Assembly (NCBI GenBank): GCA_900696535.1
Contig: CAADGM010000107.1
Location: 1-34,838, forward strand
Source: an uncultured Planctomycetota bacterium
Lineage (GTDB): Bacteria > Planctomycetota > Phycisphaerae > UBA1845 > Fen-1342
Direction of reading: 5' to 3'
Length of the DNA: 34,838 nucleotides
A program made the translations under genes and the position numbers. The notes under the pieces were generated by a model. The model was given only the letters and a program-made list of their open reading frames with translations, made no database searches and was not told the origin of the DNA. Positions 15,504 to 23,647 of the stretch are shown here, piece by piece. How positions within the stretch are numbered: the stretch's first letter is position 1; each line of letters opens with the position of its first letter.

Positions 15504-16631
15504 CTATTGGGGCAGCTTGATCTTGAGATACTCACCGACCAGAATCGCGGCGGGGTATATGACCTCCTCTTCGGTCCGGGCGTGAACCATCAGCTTCTCG
15601 GCAAAGTGCGCCACCTCGTGGTTGTGTTCGGCCAGGGCGGCGGCCTTCAGCGCTTCCAGCGCCGTGACGATCGCCTTGTGCTCGGTCAGCATCTGTGGCA
15701 GCTCGGCCTTGAGCTTGTCGGTCATCGTGACGACCGCGCGCATTTCCGGCGATACCTGGCCGCGTGATACCACTTGCAGCAGTCCGAGCGGCGGCAGCGC
15801 GTACTCTTCTTCCTTGACAAAATGAGGGTGTAGAACCCGCGCGACGGCGGTTGCCGCCTCGCCGATCCTACCGCCGGCCTTGGTGGCCTTGACCAGCTCT
15901 GCGTGTAGTTCGTCGTGCTCGGACTTCAGTGGTTGTGGAATCTGGGGTTTCATTGGGTGCTCTCCTTCCATCTGAGCGTGCGCCTCGTGCTCACGCTGAT
16001 GCTCATCGGCGGGTGTGTCCGAGGCGGTGGTTTCATGTTCGTGGCCGTGCGGCGGCTGGGAGGCCGCCTGGTAAAGTCCCTCAACGTAATGGACGAACGT
16101 GACGTACGCGCGTACGTGTTCGCGCCCGGCGCCCACGTCGTCCTTGTTGAACCTCGTCGTCGCGGTGACCTCCGCGAAGCGCTGGCGGATGCCTTCGTGT
16201 GTTGCCTCGGTGACGAGCTTCAGAACCGGTTCAATGACGCCGGTCTCGATCGCCCTGTCGGCCGCCGGGATGGCGGGGCCCAGGTCGCGTCCGGCGGGCT
16301 TGAGGCCAGTGTAGGGTGCACCTTCGCCCGCGCGGTGGACACGCACGAGCGTTTCGAAGAACCAGGTGTCCGCGACCTGTTTAGCCTCCGGACTCAGCTT
16401 CCGGACAGCCAGCGCTTGCTCGAACGCCTTCCGGATCTCGGCCTCGTCCTTTTGCTGCACCCAGATTAGGACGAGGTTCGCGTCGCCCGCTTCCAGCGCC
16501 CTTTGGGCCGCTTTCACGACCGGGCCATCCATGCCGTCACAGTGTGCCAGTGCAGGTGTCTGCGCCAGCAGCAGCGTCGTGCCAATGATGCTCGCCAGGA
16601 CAATCGGACGGGTGCTGCGATTCCTTGTCAT
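15504..16631 (-). CDS. Exported DUF6448-hemerythrin fusion protein
   Basis: A 375-residue protein of two parts. Residues 1-29 form a signal peptide ending ALA|HCDG. Residues 30-195 match DUF6448: AHCDGMDGPVVKAAQRALEAGD, WFFETLVRVHRAGEGAPYTGLKPAG and YVTFVHYVEGLY. A His/Glu-rich linker (about 195-226, with HGHEHE and HEAHAQ) leads to a hemerythrin-like HHE domain (235-370) with the expected ligands SEHDELH, LHPHFVKEEE, TEHKAI and HARTEEEV. Hemerythrins bind O2 or NO at a di-iron site; the export signal and His-rich linker suggest a periplasmic metal or oxygen role. AGGAG precedes the start by 8 bases. It is 67 bases after the exporter operon on the same strand. A strong internal ribosome site precedes the second half. 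Confidence 0.88.
   Translation of the reverse strand: MTRNRSTRPIVLASIIGTTLLLAQTPALAHCDGMDGPVVKAAQRALEAGDANLVLIWVQQKDEAEIRKAFEQALAVRKLSPEAKQVADTWFFETLVRVHRAGEGAPYTGLKPAGRDLGPAIPAADRAIETGVIEPVLKLVTEATHEGIRQRFAEVTATTRFNKDDVGAGREHVRAYVTFVHYVEGLYQAASQPPHGHEHETTASDTPADEHQREHEAHAQMEGEHPMKPQIPQPLKSEHDELHAELVKATKAGGRIGEAATAVARVLHPHFVKEEEYALPPLGLLQVVSRGQVSPEMRAVVTMTDKLKAELPQMLTEHKAIVTALEALKAAALAEHNHEVAHFAEKLMVHARTEEEVIYPAAILVGEYLKIKLPQ
15951..15967 (-). promoter_or_regulatory. Internal ribosome binding site and ATG inside the hemerythrin fusion
   Basis: On the minus strand AAGGAGA (15961-15967) lies 7 bases before an in-frame ATG (15951-15953) that begins MKPQIPQPLKSEHDELH, exactly at the start of the hemerythrin domain. 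It would give a 149-residue cytoplasmic hemerythrin from the same gene. The placement suggests a former separate gene whose upstream stop was lost, or deliberate dual products. Confidence 0.5.
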
Positions 16632-16698
16632 TGCATTTCTCCTGTACGTCTGATTTCCTCACTGCCATTCCACCGATCCACATTCATCTCGTGGTGCG

Positions 16699-17829
16699 TT
16701 AAGCCAACGTCTTTCGGAACCTCCGAGAGGCCAGCCACAGCGTTACGAGGCCCATGACCGCCAGCGCCGCCATCTGCGGCCAGAGAATACTCGGGCCGAC
16801 GCCCTTGAGGAAAATCCCCCGGACGATCACCAAGAAGTAGCGCAGCGGATTCAGGTACGTGAGCCATTGAATCAGCTCCGGCATGTTCGCGATCGGGAAC
16901 ATGAAACCCGACAGCAGCACCGCCGGGAAGTAGAAGAAGAACGTGCTCATCATCGCCTGCTGCTGCGTCTGGCTCACGGTCGAGATCAGCAGGCCCACGC
17001 CGAGCGTCGTCATCAGGTACAGCGTCGTGGCGGCCAGCAGGAGCAGTAGGTTGCCGCGGATCGGCACGCCAAACCAGAACACGCCCACCAGCGTGATGCC
17101 GATCACGTCGGCAAAGCCGATCAGCGCAAATGGCACCGTTTTCCCCAGGATAAACTCGGCCGGCGTGATCGGCGAAACCATGATTTGCTCCATCGTGCCG
17201 ATCTCCTTTTCCCGCACGACGGCCATGCTGGTCAGCATCAGCGTGATGAGCAGCACGATGATCGCGATGACGCCGGGCACGTAGAAGTTGCGGCTCTCCA
17301 GGTTCTCGTTGAACCAAGCCCGCGTCTGCATCGCAACTTGGGCCGGCTCCTGGGGTAGCCCCTTCAGCCGCGTGAATCGCGTGACGAGCACCTTCTGCGA
17401 GAACTGCCGGGCGATCTTGGCGCTGTAGTCCAGCACGATGCCGGCCGTGTTGGAGTCCGTGCCGTCCACAATAACCTGAAGCGGCGCGGTTCGGCCGGCG
17501 CGCAGGTCGTCCTCGAAGCCGTGGTTGATCCCCAGGACGACACGCACGCGTCCGTGGTCCACCAGTTCCCGCGCCCGGCCGTCGTCGCTGACGTACTCGA
17601 TGATGTCGAAGTAACCCGACTCCTCGAACCGCGCGATCAGCTCGCGGCTGGCGACGCTGTTGTCCAGGTCGCGAACCGCCGTCGCCACGTGCTTCACGTC
17701 GGTGGTGACGGCGTACCCGAATACGAGCACCTGGACGACCGGCATGACGAAGATCACGCCGCGCATCTTCGGGTCGCGAAAGACCTGCGCGAACTCCTTG
17801 ATCAGCATGTGCTTGATGCGTTCGAACAC
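16699..17829 (-). CDS. ABC-2 type permease (YbhR/YbhS-like), second
   Basis: A 376-residue inner-membrane permease of the ABC-2 (YbhS/YbhR) class. One N-terminal helix (about residues 20-40, FVMPVVQVLVFGYAVTT) precedes a large periplasmic domain (45-175), then five helices. The signature REKEIGTMEQIMVSPITPAEFILGK lies between helices 2 and 3, and the end has NPLRYFLVIVRGIFLKGVG. The start is a GTG at 17829 giving MFERIKHMLIKEFAQVFRDPK, the normal family N-terminus; it is 2 bases after the stop of the first permease, with only weak purine-rich sequence upstream, so translational coupling is likely. A longer open frame to 18345 is a shadow. It should pair with the first permease. Confidence 0.88.
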   Translation of the reverse strand: MFERIKHMLIKEFAQVFRDPKMRGVIFVMPVVQVLVFGYAVTTDVKHVATAVRDLDNSVASRELIARFEESGYFDIIEYVSDDGRARELVDHGRVRVVLGINHGFEDDLRAGRTAPLQVIVDGTDSNTAGIVLDYSAKIARQFSQKVLVTRFTRLKGLPQEPAQVAMQTRAWFNENLESRNFYVPGVIAIIVLLITLMLTSMAVVREKEIGTMEQIMVSPITPAEFILGKTVPFALIGFADVIGITLVGVFWFGVPIRGNLLLLLAATTLYLMTTLGVGLLISTVSQTQQQAMMSTFFFYFPAVLLSGFMFPIANMPELIQWLTYLNPLRYFLVIVRGIFLKGVGPSILWPQMAALAVMGLVTLWLASRRFRKTLA

Positions 17830-17831
17830 GG

Positions 17832-18965
17832 CTACACCAGCTTCTTCTTGAACTTGACGTTGGCCAGCAGCACCATCGCCGCGGCGAAAGCCGTCAGCAG
17901 TCCGGCCTGGGCTGCCAGGACCTCCAGTCCGACGCCTTTCAGGTATATGCCCTTGAGCAAGACCACGAAATACCGTGCCGGAATCAAGTACGTGATGAGC
18001 TGGATGGGCTTGGGCATGTTGCTGATCGCGTACATGAAGTCCGACAGCAGGAACGACGGCAGGAACGTGAGTACCATTGCCAACTGGCTGGCCAGAAGCT
18101 GGCTCTTGGTCAGAATGCTGATCAGCATGCCTAGAGAAAGCGCCCCGACCAGGAAGATCGCCGCCATGACGAACAGCAGGGCGACGCTGCCGCGCAGGGG
18201 GACCTTGAAGACAAACTCGCCCATCAGCACCGCCAGCAGCACGTCGAACATCCCGATCGCAAAGTACGGCAGGAGCTTGCCGAGAATCAGTTCTGGGCCT
18301 TTGACGGGCGTCGAGATGAGCTGCTCCATCGTGCCGCGCTCCCACTCGCGCGCCACGGTCAAGGACGTGAGCAAGGCCGCGATCACCATCATGATGACGG
18401 CGATCAGGCCAGGAATGATGTAGTTCTTGGACTCCATGTCTGCGTTGAACCAGACGCGTGGCCGCACGTCGAGCGGCAGGCGCAGCGCCTGGCCACCGAT
18501 CCGTTGAATGTCCCGGACGGCGATGTCCTGCGAATACCCCTGCGCGATCGTGTCCGCGTAACCCATCGCGATGGTCGCCGTGTTGGAGTCGCTGCCGTCG
18601 ACGATCATCTGTACTTCGGCGGTGCGGCCGGATTCAATGTGCTGGGCGAAGTCCCGTGGCACGACGAGGGCCACGAGCGCCCGCCCGGAGTCGATGGCTC
18701 GTTCCAGTTCCTTGTAGTTCTGCACGTACCCGCGAATCGAGAAATAGGGCGAACCGCTGAATCGGCTGAGGAACTCACGACTGGTTTGGGAACCGCTCTG
18801 ATCCCAGATCACCGTCGGCACGTCGTCCACGTCCAGCGTCAGCGCGTACCCGAAAAGCACGAGCAACAGCATCGGGATGGCGATCGCCATGCCCAGGCTG
18901 CGTGGGTCGCGCACAATGTGCACGAACTCCTTGCGCGCCACGGCCCAAAGGCGCGAGGGCTTCAT
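17832..18965 (-). CDS. ABC-2 type permease (YbhR/YbhS-like), first
   Basis: A 377-residue permease with the same architecture as its neighbour: an N-terminal helix (IAIPMLLLVLFGYALTLDV), a periplasmic domain with MIVDGSDSNTATIAMGY, then five helices. REWERGTMEQLISTPVKGPELILGK is the conserved cytoplasmic segment that couples to the ATPase, and YLIPARYFVVLLKGIYLKGVG the conserved end. The start MKPSRLWAVARKEFVHIVRDPRS has GGAGG 7 bases upstream and overlaps the ATPase stop as ATGA. The two permeases are diverged paralogues and probably form a heterodimer exporting drugs, lipids or other amphiphiles; the substrate is not visible. Confidence 0.9.
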   Translation of the reverse strand: MKPSRLWAVARKEFVHIVRDPRSLGMAIAIPMLLLVLFGYALTLDVDDVPTVIWDQSGSQTSREFLSRFSGSPYFSIRGYVQNYKELERAIDSGRALVALVVPRDFAQHIESGRTAEVQMIVDGSDSNTATIAMGYADTIAQGYSQDIAVRDIQRIGGQALRLPLDVRPRVWFNADMESKNYIIPGLIAVIMMVIAALLTSLTVAREWERGTMEQLISTPVKGPELILGKLLPYFAIGMFDVLLAVLMGEFVFKVPLRGSVALLFVMAAIFLVGALSLGMLISILTKSQLLASQLAMVLTFLPSFLLSDFMYAISNMPKPIQLITYLIPARYFVVLLKGIYLKGVGLEVLAAQAGLLTAFAAAMVLLANVKFKKKLV

Positions 18966-19936
18966 CGGCGCACCTCCGGCTGCGGCTGCTCCGCGCGATC
19001 GCGGGCCTCGATCAGCGACACGAACACATCTTCCAGCGACGGGACGATCTGCTCGACCCGCTCGACGCGGTATCCCCGGGTGTGCAGCAGGCCGCGAACC
19101 GCGCTTGCCGTCGCGCCCCCATCTTCGGTCACCACGTGCAGCCCCCGCCCGAACAGCGACGCCTCTTTGACGCCCGCCAGGCCCTCGATCTCGCCGAGCG
19201 CGTCCTGCGGCCGTTCGCAAAGCACGTCGAGCACTTCTGCGCGCATAAGCTGGGTTTTCAGCGCACCCGGCGTCCCGGTCGCGATCAGCTCGCCCCGGTA
19301 GATCAGCCCGAGCCGGTCGCAGTATTCCGCCTCGTCCATGTAGTGCGTGGTGACAAACACCGTGACGCCCTTACCGGCCAGCTCGTAGATCAAATCCCAG
19401 AAGCGCCGGCGACTCATCGGGTCCACGCCGGAGGTCGGCTCGTCCAGGAAGATCACCGGCGGCTCGTGCAGGATCGCGCAGCCCAGCGCCAGGCGCTGCT
19501 TCCAGCCGCCGGAGAGCGTCGCCGTGCGCGAGCGGCGATGCTCCCGCAGGCCGGCCATCTCGATGACCCATTCCTTGCGTTCTTTCTTGCGGGCCGCGGG
19601 AATCCGGTAGATACCGCTGTAGAAGTCGATGTTCTCCTCGACCGTCAGGTCCTCATAGAGCGAGAACTTCTGGCTCATGTAGCCGATGTGCGCCTTGATC
19701 TGCTCGGGCTGCGTGCGAATGTCGAACCCAGCCACGGTCCCGCTGCCGCCGCTCGGCGCCAAGAGTCCGCACAGCATGCGGATGGTCGTGGACTTCCCGG
19801 CGCCGTTTGGACCGAGGAAGCCAAAGATCTCGCCCTTGGCGACTTCGAAACTGACGCGGTTGACGGCGGCGAAGCTGCCGAAGCGCTTCTCCAGGTGTTT
19901 CACGATGACGGCTTTTTCGGCCTTACTCGCGCTCAT
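18962..19936 (-). CDS. ABC transporter ATPase, second
   Basis: A 324-residue ATPase. The Walker A is GPNGAGKST (about residues 40-48), the Q-loop region GYMSQKFSLYEDLTVEENI, the signature LSGGWKQRLALG, Walker B VIFLDEPTSGVDP and the switch His in VTTHYMDEAE. The signature has Trp where Gln or Met is common (LSGGWKQR), as in the C-terminal half of YbhF-type proteins. The C-terminal 80 residues form a small regulatory domain. In E. coli YbhF the two ATPase units are fused; here they are two genes that overlap by 14 bases. GGAGG lies 9 bases before the ATG. Confidence 0.92.
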   Translation of the reverse strand: MSASKAEKAVIVKHLEKRFGSFAAVNRVSFEVAKGEIFGFLGPNGAGKSTTIRMLCGLLAPSGGSGTVAGFDIRTQPEQIKAHIGYMSQKFSLYEDLTVEENIDFYSGIYRIPAARKKERKEWVIEMAGLREHRRSRTATLSGGWKQRLALGCAILHEPPVIFLDEPTSGVDPMSRRRFWDLIYELAGKGVTVFVTTHYMDEAEYCDRLGLIYRGELIATGTPGALKTQLMRAEVLDVLCERPQDALGEIEGLAGVKEASLFGRGLHVVTEDGGATASAVRGLLHTRGYRVERVEQIVPSLEDVFVSLIEARDRAEQPQPEVRR

Positions 19937-20885
19937 CGGGCTTGCCTCCCTCCTCGCGCGCGAGGACCGAGATGAACACGTCTTCCAGCGTGGGTTCAAC
20001 CGCCGTAATCCCCGCGCGCTCCAGGTTCGCATCCGCAAGAAGACGTTCGACCTGGGCAGTCGTCTCCTGCGGCACATGCGTCACGACGTGCACGCGGTCG
20101 CCAAAGAGGCCGACGGATTCCACAGGCGAGACACCGGTGCTACAGAGCCGCTCCCGCAGCAGCGTGGTCACTCGCCGGGCCTGGGGTGAGCGCACCTCCA
20201 GGATCGTCCCGCGCGTCAGGCGCTTGACCTCGTCGGGCGTCCCGACTGCCAGCAGCCGCCCGGCGTGGATCAGGGCCAGCCGATTGCAGCGTTCCGCTTC
20301 GTCCAGGTAGGCCGTCGAGACGAAGATCGTGACCTTCTCGCGCAGGAGCTGGTACAGAATCCGCCAGAAATCCCGCCGCGAGACCGGATCGACACCGTTC
20401 GTCGGCTCGTCCAGGAACAGCACCTTCGGCGTGTGGATCAGCGCGCAGGCCAGGCCGAGCTTCTGCTTCATGCCTCCGGAGAGGTTGCCGGCCAGCCTCT
20501 TCTTGAACGGCGTCAGGTTGCTGAACGCCAGCAGCCGGTCGATCCTCTCGGTCCGTCCCTTGCGCGGCACGCCGTAGATGTCCGCGTAGAAGTTGATGTT
20601 CTCCATCACCGACAGGTCGGGGTACAGGCCGAAGCGCTGGCTCATGTAGCCGATGTCCTCCTTGACGGCCTCGGCCTCGCGCACCACGTGGTGCCCCGCG
20701 ACCCAGGCGTCGCCGGAAGTCGGGCCCATGATGGACGTGAGCAGCCGCATCGTCGTGGTCTTCCCGGCGCCGTCCGGGCCGACGAGTCCGAAGATCTCGC
20801 CCTCGGCCACGCTGAGGGTGAGGCTGTTTACCGCGACTAGGGGACCGAACGACTTGGTCAGACTCTCAGCGCGGATGGCTTCCAT
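19923..20885 (-). CDS. ABC transporter ATPase, first
   Basis: A 320-residue ATPase with Walker A GPDGAGKTT (Asp for the usual Asn), Q-loop YMSQRFGLYPDLSVMENI, signature LSGGMKQKLGLA, Walker B VLFLDEPTNGVDP and STAYLDEAERC in the switch region, where Tyr occupies the usual His position (the same change is seen in the N-terminal unit of YbhF-type proteins), so this site may hydrolyse ATP poorly and depend on its partner. The start overlaps the adaptor stop as TGATG, with GGAGG 7 bases upstream. A short stretch in the C-terminal domain, CSTGVSPVESVG, looks like an inserted interspersed repeat. Confidence 0.92.
   Translation of the reverse strand: MEAIRAESLTKSFGPLVAVNSLTLSVAEGEIFGLVGPDGAGKTTTMRLLTSIMGPTSGDAWVAGHHVVREAEAVKEDIGYMSQRFGLYPDLSVMENINFYADIYGVPRKGRTERIDRLLAFSNLTPFKKRLAGNLSGGMKQKLGLACALIHTPKVLFLDEPTNGVDPVSRRDFWRILYQLLREKVTIFVSTAYLDEAERCNRLALIHAGRLLAVGTPDEVKRLTRGTILEVRSPQARRVTTLLRERLCSTGVSPVESVGLFGDRVHVVTHVPQETTAQVERLLADANLERAGITAVEPTLEDVFISVLAREEGGKPDERE
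20119..20145. repeat. Short 'TGVSPVE' coding repeat inside an ATPase gene
   Basis: On the minus strand this encodes STGVSPVE; on the plus strand the same DNA reads STGETPVLQ. From memory, peptides of this kind recur in many unrelated planctomycete genes as part of an interspersed DNA repeat. Only one copy is in this window, so the call is by recollection and not internal evidence. Confidence 0.3.
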
Positions 20886-22048
20886 CAGGCACCTCCGGCC
20901 GGCTCGGCCAGCAGGATGTCCGCGTCCGCGGGCATGCCCGGCTTGAGCTCCATGTTCGGGTTGCGGATGTCGACCTTGATGCGGTAGACGAGCTTGACCC
21001 GCTCCTTGGTGGTCTGAACGTTCTTCGGCGTGAACTCGGCCTCGGCCGCCACGAACGACACACGGCCTTCGTACACCTTGCCGGGGTACGTGTCGGTGGA
21101 CACCCGGACCGGCTGGCCGACTCTTACGCGGCCCAGGTCGGTCTCGTTGACGTACGCCCGCAGCCACACGTTTTCCAAGTCGCCGACCGTGACGACGGGT
21201 GTCCCGGGCGCCACGTACTCGCCGGGCTCGACGTTCTCCGAGAGTACGACACCAGTGAGCGGCGACGTAAGCGTGGCGTAGCCCAGCCGCGTTTCAGCCA
21301 GCGCCAGGGACGCCTTCGCCTGCTCGACTCGGGCGCGGGCTTGCTCGATGGTTTCCTTCCGCGGCCCCTCCCTCACCAGGTTGAAGCGCTCCTGGGCTTC
21401 CGCCACGGCCGCCCGGGCCTGATCGATGTCCTCGCGGCGCGGCCCTTCGCGGATGAGCTTGAGCTGCTCGATGGCCTCCGTCAGGCGGGCCGCGGCGGCG
21501 TCATAGCGCGCCTTGCCGCTGTCGAACTCCTGGTTGGCCGCCATTTGGCGCTCATACAAATCCTTGACGCGGTTATAGTTCGTCTCCGCATCCGCCAGGT
21601 CCGCCCGCGCCCGGGACACAGTCGCATCGGCAACTGCAATCTCCTGCGGCCGCGACCCACCCTCCAGCTCCGCCAGGAACGACTTGGCTTTCTCCAGCGC
21701 TGCCGCGGCCGCCGCGATCTCCGCCGGCCGAGAGCCGGCCTCCAACTCCGCGAGCGCGGCCTCTGCGGCCCGGAGTTCGGCGCGGCGTATCGCGACCTCG
21801 TTAAGCAAGTCCGAGCCGTCGAGGAGTGCCGCCGGTGCGCCTTTTTGAACGACTTGACCTTCTGAGATCAGCCGGTCGTCTACGCGGCCAGCGATCTTGA
21901 AGCTCACTTCGGCATCGGTGACCTCGATGTTACCGGAGACCCGAATGACGTTGGGGTCGCTGCCGGCCCGGCTGTTGACGTACCAGTACGCCGTCGCGGC
22001 GACCGCCATCCCGACCGGCACGATCATGAACTTGCGTTTGCCCTTCAT
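20885..22048 (-). CDS. HlyD/YbhG-type periplasmic adaptor
   Basis: A 387-residue membrane-fusion protein. An uncleaved N-terminal anchor (residues about 7-25, FMIVPVGMAVAATAYWYV) is followed by a biotinyl-lipoyl half (VSGNIEVTDAEVSFKIAGRVDDRLISEGQVV), a long coiled coil (90-265), the second lipoyl half (TLTSPLTGVVLSENVEPGEYVAPGTPVV) and a beta-barrel. The coiled coil contains four related repeats, EAGSRPAEIAAA, EGGSRPQEIAVA, REGPRREDIDQA and REGPRKETIEQA, typical of YbhG-like adaptors. It links the inner-membrane exporter to an outer-membrane channel, which is not encoded here. The ATG overlaps the upstream gene as ATGA, with only a weak ribosome site. Confidence 0.92.
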   Translation of the reverse strand: MKGKRKFMIVPVGMAVAATAYWYVNSRAGSDPNVIRVSGNIEVTDAEVSFKIAGRVDDRLISEGQVVQKGAPAALLDGSDLLNEVAIRRAELRAAEAALAELEAGSRPAEIAAAAAALEKAKSFLAELEGGSRPQEIAVADATVSRARADLADAETNYNRVKDLYERQMAANQEFDSGKARYDAAAARLTEAIEQLKLIREGPRREDIDQARAAVAEAQERFNLVREGPRKETIEQARARVEQAKASLALAETRLGYATLTSPLTGVVLSENVEPGEYVAPGTPVVTVGDLENVWLRAYVNETDLGRVRVGQPVRVSTDTYPGKVYEGRVSFVAAEAEFTPKNVQTTKERVKLVYRIKVDIRNPNMELKPGMPADADILLAEPAGGA

Positions 22049-22500
22049 GGCCTCATCTCACTTTGTGAACAGGCGCTCACATCGCGCTCAAAACAAAAGC
22101 CGTCTCTACCAGCGGACCGGCGCCGGACCCGGCGGTCGCGCGCACCTTCGACCCGCAGAACCACGGACACGACCTGCCACACTCGGCGCTGAGCCAGCAA
22201 GCCTACGAGCGCGATCACACCGAGTGCCTCGTTCACGAGCAGCGCGAACGCCGCGACCTGCTGCTGTCCTTCCACGCTGGCGAGAGTCACGCCGGGAACC
22301 GACCGGATAATGTCTTCCGTTGGCGTCCACGTCGCGTACGCGGGCAACGAGAGCACGGCGATCACGGCCATCGTGACCAGGGCACCTCGCCGCACACGCC
22401 CGACTTCTGACAGAACTGCGACCAGCGACAGGGACACGGCGAACGCGCTGCCCATCACCGCAGCCTGGCCAAGCCAGAGATGAAGCTGGGCCCCGTTCAC
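22045..22500 (-). CDS. Hypothetical membrane protein in the exporter operon
   Basis: A 151-residue protein with about three membrane helices (residues about 10-28, 37-54 and 86-106) and a basic C-terminal tail of some 40 residues. Between helices 2 and 3 is a loop WTPTEDIIRSVPGVTLASVEGQ, probably periplasmic. I do not recognise a family. The GTG start at 22500 overlaps the tetR stop as GTGA with GAGGG about 6 bases upstream, and the stop overlaps the adaptor start as ATGA, so it is translationally coupled on both sides. An accessory subunit or sensor of the exporter is plausible. Its 3' end contains a palindrome. Confidence 0.7.
   Translation of the reverse strand: MNGAQLHLWLGQAAVMGSAFAVSLSLVAVLSEVGRVRRGALVTMAVIAVLSLPAYATWTPTEDIIRSVPGVTLASVEGQQQVAAFALLVNEALGVIALVGLLAQRRVWQVVSVVLRVEGARDRRVRRRSAGRDGFCFERDVSACSQSEMRP
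22064..22081. promoter_or_regulatory. Operator-like palindrome before the adaptor gene
   Basis: TGTGAACAGGCGCTCACA has TGTGA and TCACA arms separated by 8 bases, the same arms and spacing as the site at the tetR start site. It lies 16 bases upstream of the adaptor start, inside the end of the membrane-protein gene. Probably a second binding site of the TetR-family regulator. Confidence 0.45.
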
Positions 22501-23111
22501 GCTTGGCCCTCGCCGCTGCCGCGAATCGCCTCGGAAAAGACCCGCCATGACCGTTCAGCCTGCCTGGTCACGTCGAACGCCCCGTCGCTGACGTGCCACA
22601 GAATCGCCGCTGGTTGGACGAGCCCGAGGAACATCACGGCCAGGACCGCTGAATCGCAGTCCGCGCGAATTCGGCCGCTCTTCTGGCCCTGGCGGACCAA
22701 GTCGGCAACGCGTTTGAGGTAGTCGCTGACAATCCAGTACACCTTGGCCCGGCGCTCGGGGTGCCCGGCGTACATCTCCTCGGAGAAGATCACGCGCGGA
22801 ATCCCCTGATTCTCACGGATCAGGCTGATGTGTCGGGTTAGAAGCCGATGCAGTTGCTCCACGGGATCGGTCGCCTCGGCACATACGGCTTGGACATTCG
22901 CGCACAGTCGGTCATGGATGAGGTCGAGCACGGTGCTGAGGACGCGGTCCTTGTTCTCGAAGTGCCGGTAGATGGCCGAGGGCACCAGGCCGACTTGCCG
23001 GGCGACCCGTGCTACGCTCAGAGCTCGCAGGCCGTGGCTTCCGATGACGCCGAGGGCCGCTTGGGCGATCTGGTCCTGCCGGACTTCGGTTTCGAGTTTC
23101 TCAGCGCTCAT
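22497..23111 (-). CDS. TetR/AcrR-family repressor of the exporter operon
   Basis: A 204-residue TetR-family regulator. The N-terminal DNA-binding domain (about residues 10-57) has IAQAALGVIGSHGLRALSVARVARQVGLVPSAIYRHFENKDRVL; the rest is the helical ligand-binding and dimerisation domain. The family usually represses a neighbouring efflux operon until a ligand binds, as CecR does for ybhGFSR in E. coli; equivalence with CecR is inferred. The ATG at 23111 is chosen over 23135 because a near-perfect promoter puts the transcription start around 23133, which would leave the first ATG without a ribosome site, while AAAGG lies 7 bases before the second. It is the first gene of the operon, overlapping the next by 4 bases. 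Confidence 0.9.
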   Translation of the reverse strand: MSAEKLETEVRQDQIAQAALGVIGSHGLRALSVARVARQVGLVPSAIYRHFENKDRVLSTVLDLIHDRLCANVQAVCAEATDPVEQLHRLLTRHISLIRENQGIPRVIFSEEMYAGHPERRAKVYWIVSDYLKRVADLVRQGQKSGRIRADCDSAVLAVMFLGLVQPAAILWHVSDGAFDVTRQAERSWRVFSEAIRGSGEGQA

Positions 23112-23122
23112 CCGCGCACCTT

Positions 23123-23140
23123 TGTGATTGCTCATTCACA
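23123..23140. promoter_or_regulatory. Operator-like palindrome at the tetR start site
   Basis: TGTGATTGCTCATTCACA: 5-base arms TGTGA and TCACA with 8 bases between, and two further matched pairs inside (14 of 18 positions symmetric). It begins at the -10 box and covers the predicted start site at about 23133, the classic place for autorepression. The spacing is 8, not the 6 of a CRP site. Confidence 0.55.
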
Positions 23141-23168
23141 TTATTCCTCACGATCGTCCCGCTGTCAA
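23140..23168 (-). promoter_or_regulatory. Sigma70-type promoter of the tetR-exporter operon
   Basis: On the minus strand TTGACA (23163-23168, perfect) and AATAAT (23140-23145) are 17 bases apart. This is the best promoter in the window together with the one at 30233-30261. It drives tetR, the membrane protein, the adaptor, two ATPases and two permeases. Confidence 0.7.
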
Positions 23169-23647
23169 GTTGAATTCTGTTTCCGCCGGATTCTGCGGTC
23201 ACAACGTCATTCGTTACAAGTGATTACGTTGCATGGAATTTTCGCGCGTATCCGGTTGCGCGGCGGCCTATCCGGCGGCAGGTGGTGGTGGCGCTGCAAT
23301 CACAAATCTGGAAAGCACCGCCTTTCTATGGCCCAGAAGGAGAGTTGGGACCGACGCCAAAGAACTTCACCAAACTCGACCCTACTGACGCTCGCTGACG
23401 ACCCGGAACCGGTGCCGGTTTCGGGGGCGCGTAGGGCCGCAAGGGACTATTGGCACAGGGGCGACCGGCCTCCGTCCCGGCAACGGATGATCTCCTTCGG
23501 CTTTCAGCGCGGCTACCCGCCCAGCAGAAGCCGTCGACCGCCGGCGCCTGGCCGCTGACGGTGCGCCGCGTTTTCGTTAACCTTCTGCTGGCTGTTCAGG
23601 ACATCCTGGGCGGTCTGGCGCTTGTCTTTCAGCGGCGGCAGGTAGAT
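23169..23647. other. Intergenic region between tetR and the defence island
   Basis: About 480 bases without a convincing gene. The first 90 bases are AT-richer than the rest and hold an inverted repeat CAACGT (23202-23207) and ACGTTG (23226-23231). The remainder is GC-rich and open in places, but no frame shows a good ribosome site or recognisable protein. I see no convincing promoter for the restriction-modification operon. Confidence 0.4.

Noticed and set aside
22064-23140. CRP-type binding sites
   Set aside because: TGTGA and TCACA arms are 8 bases apart, not 6, and both sites are tied to a TetR operon.
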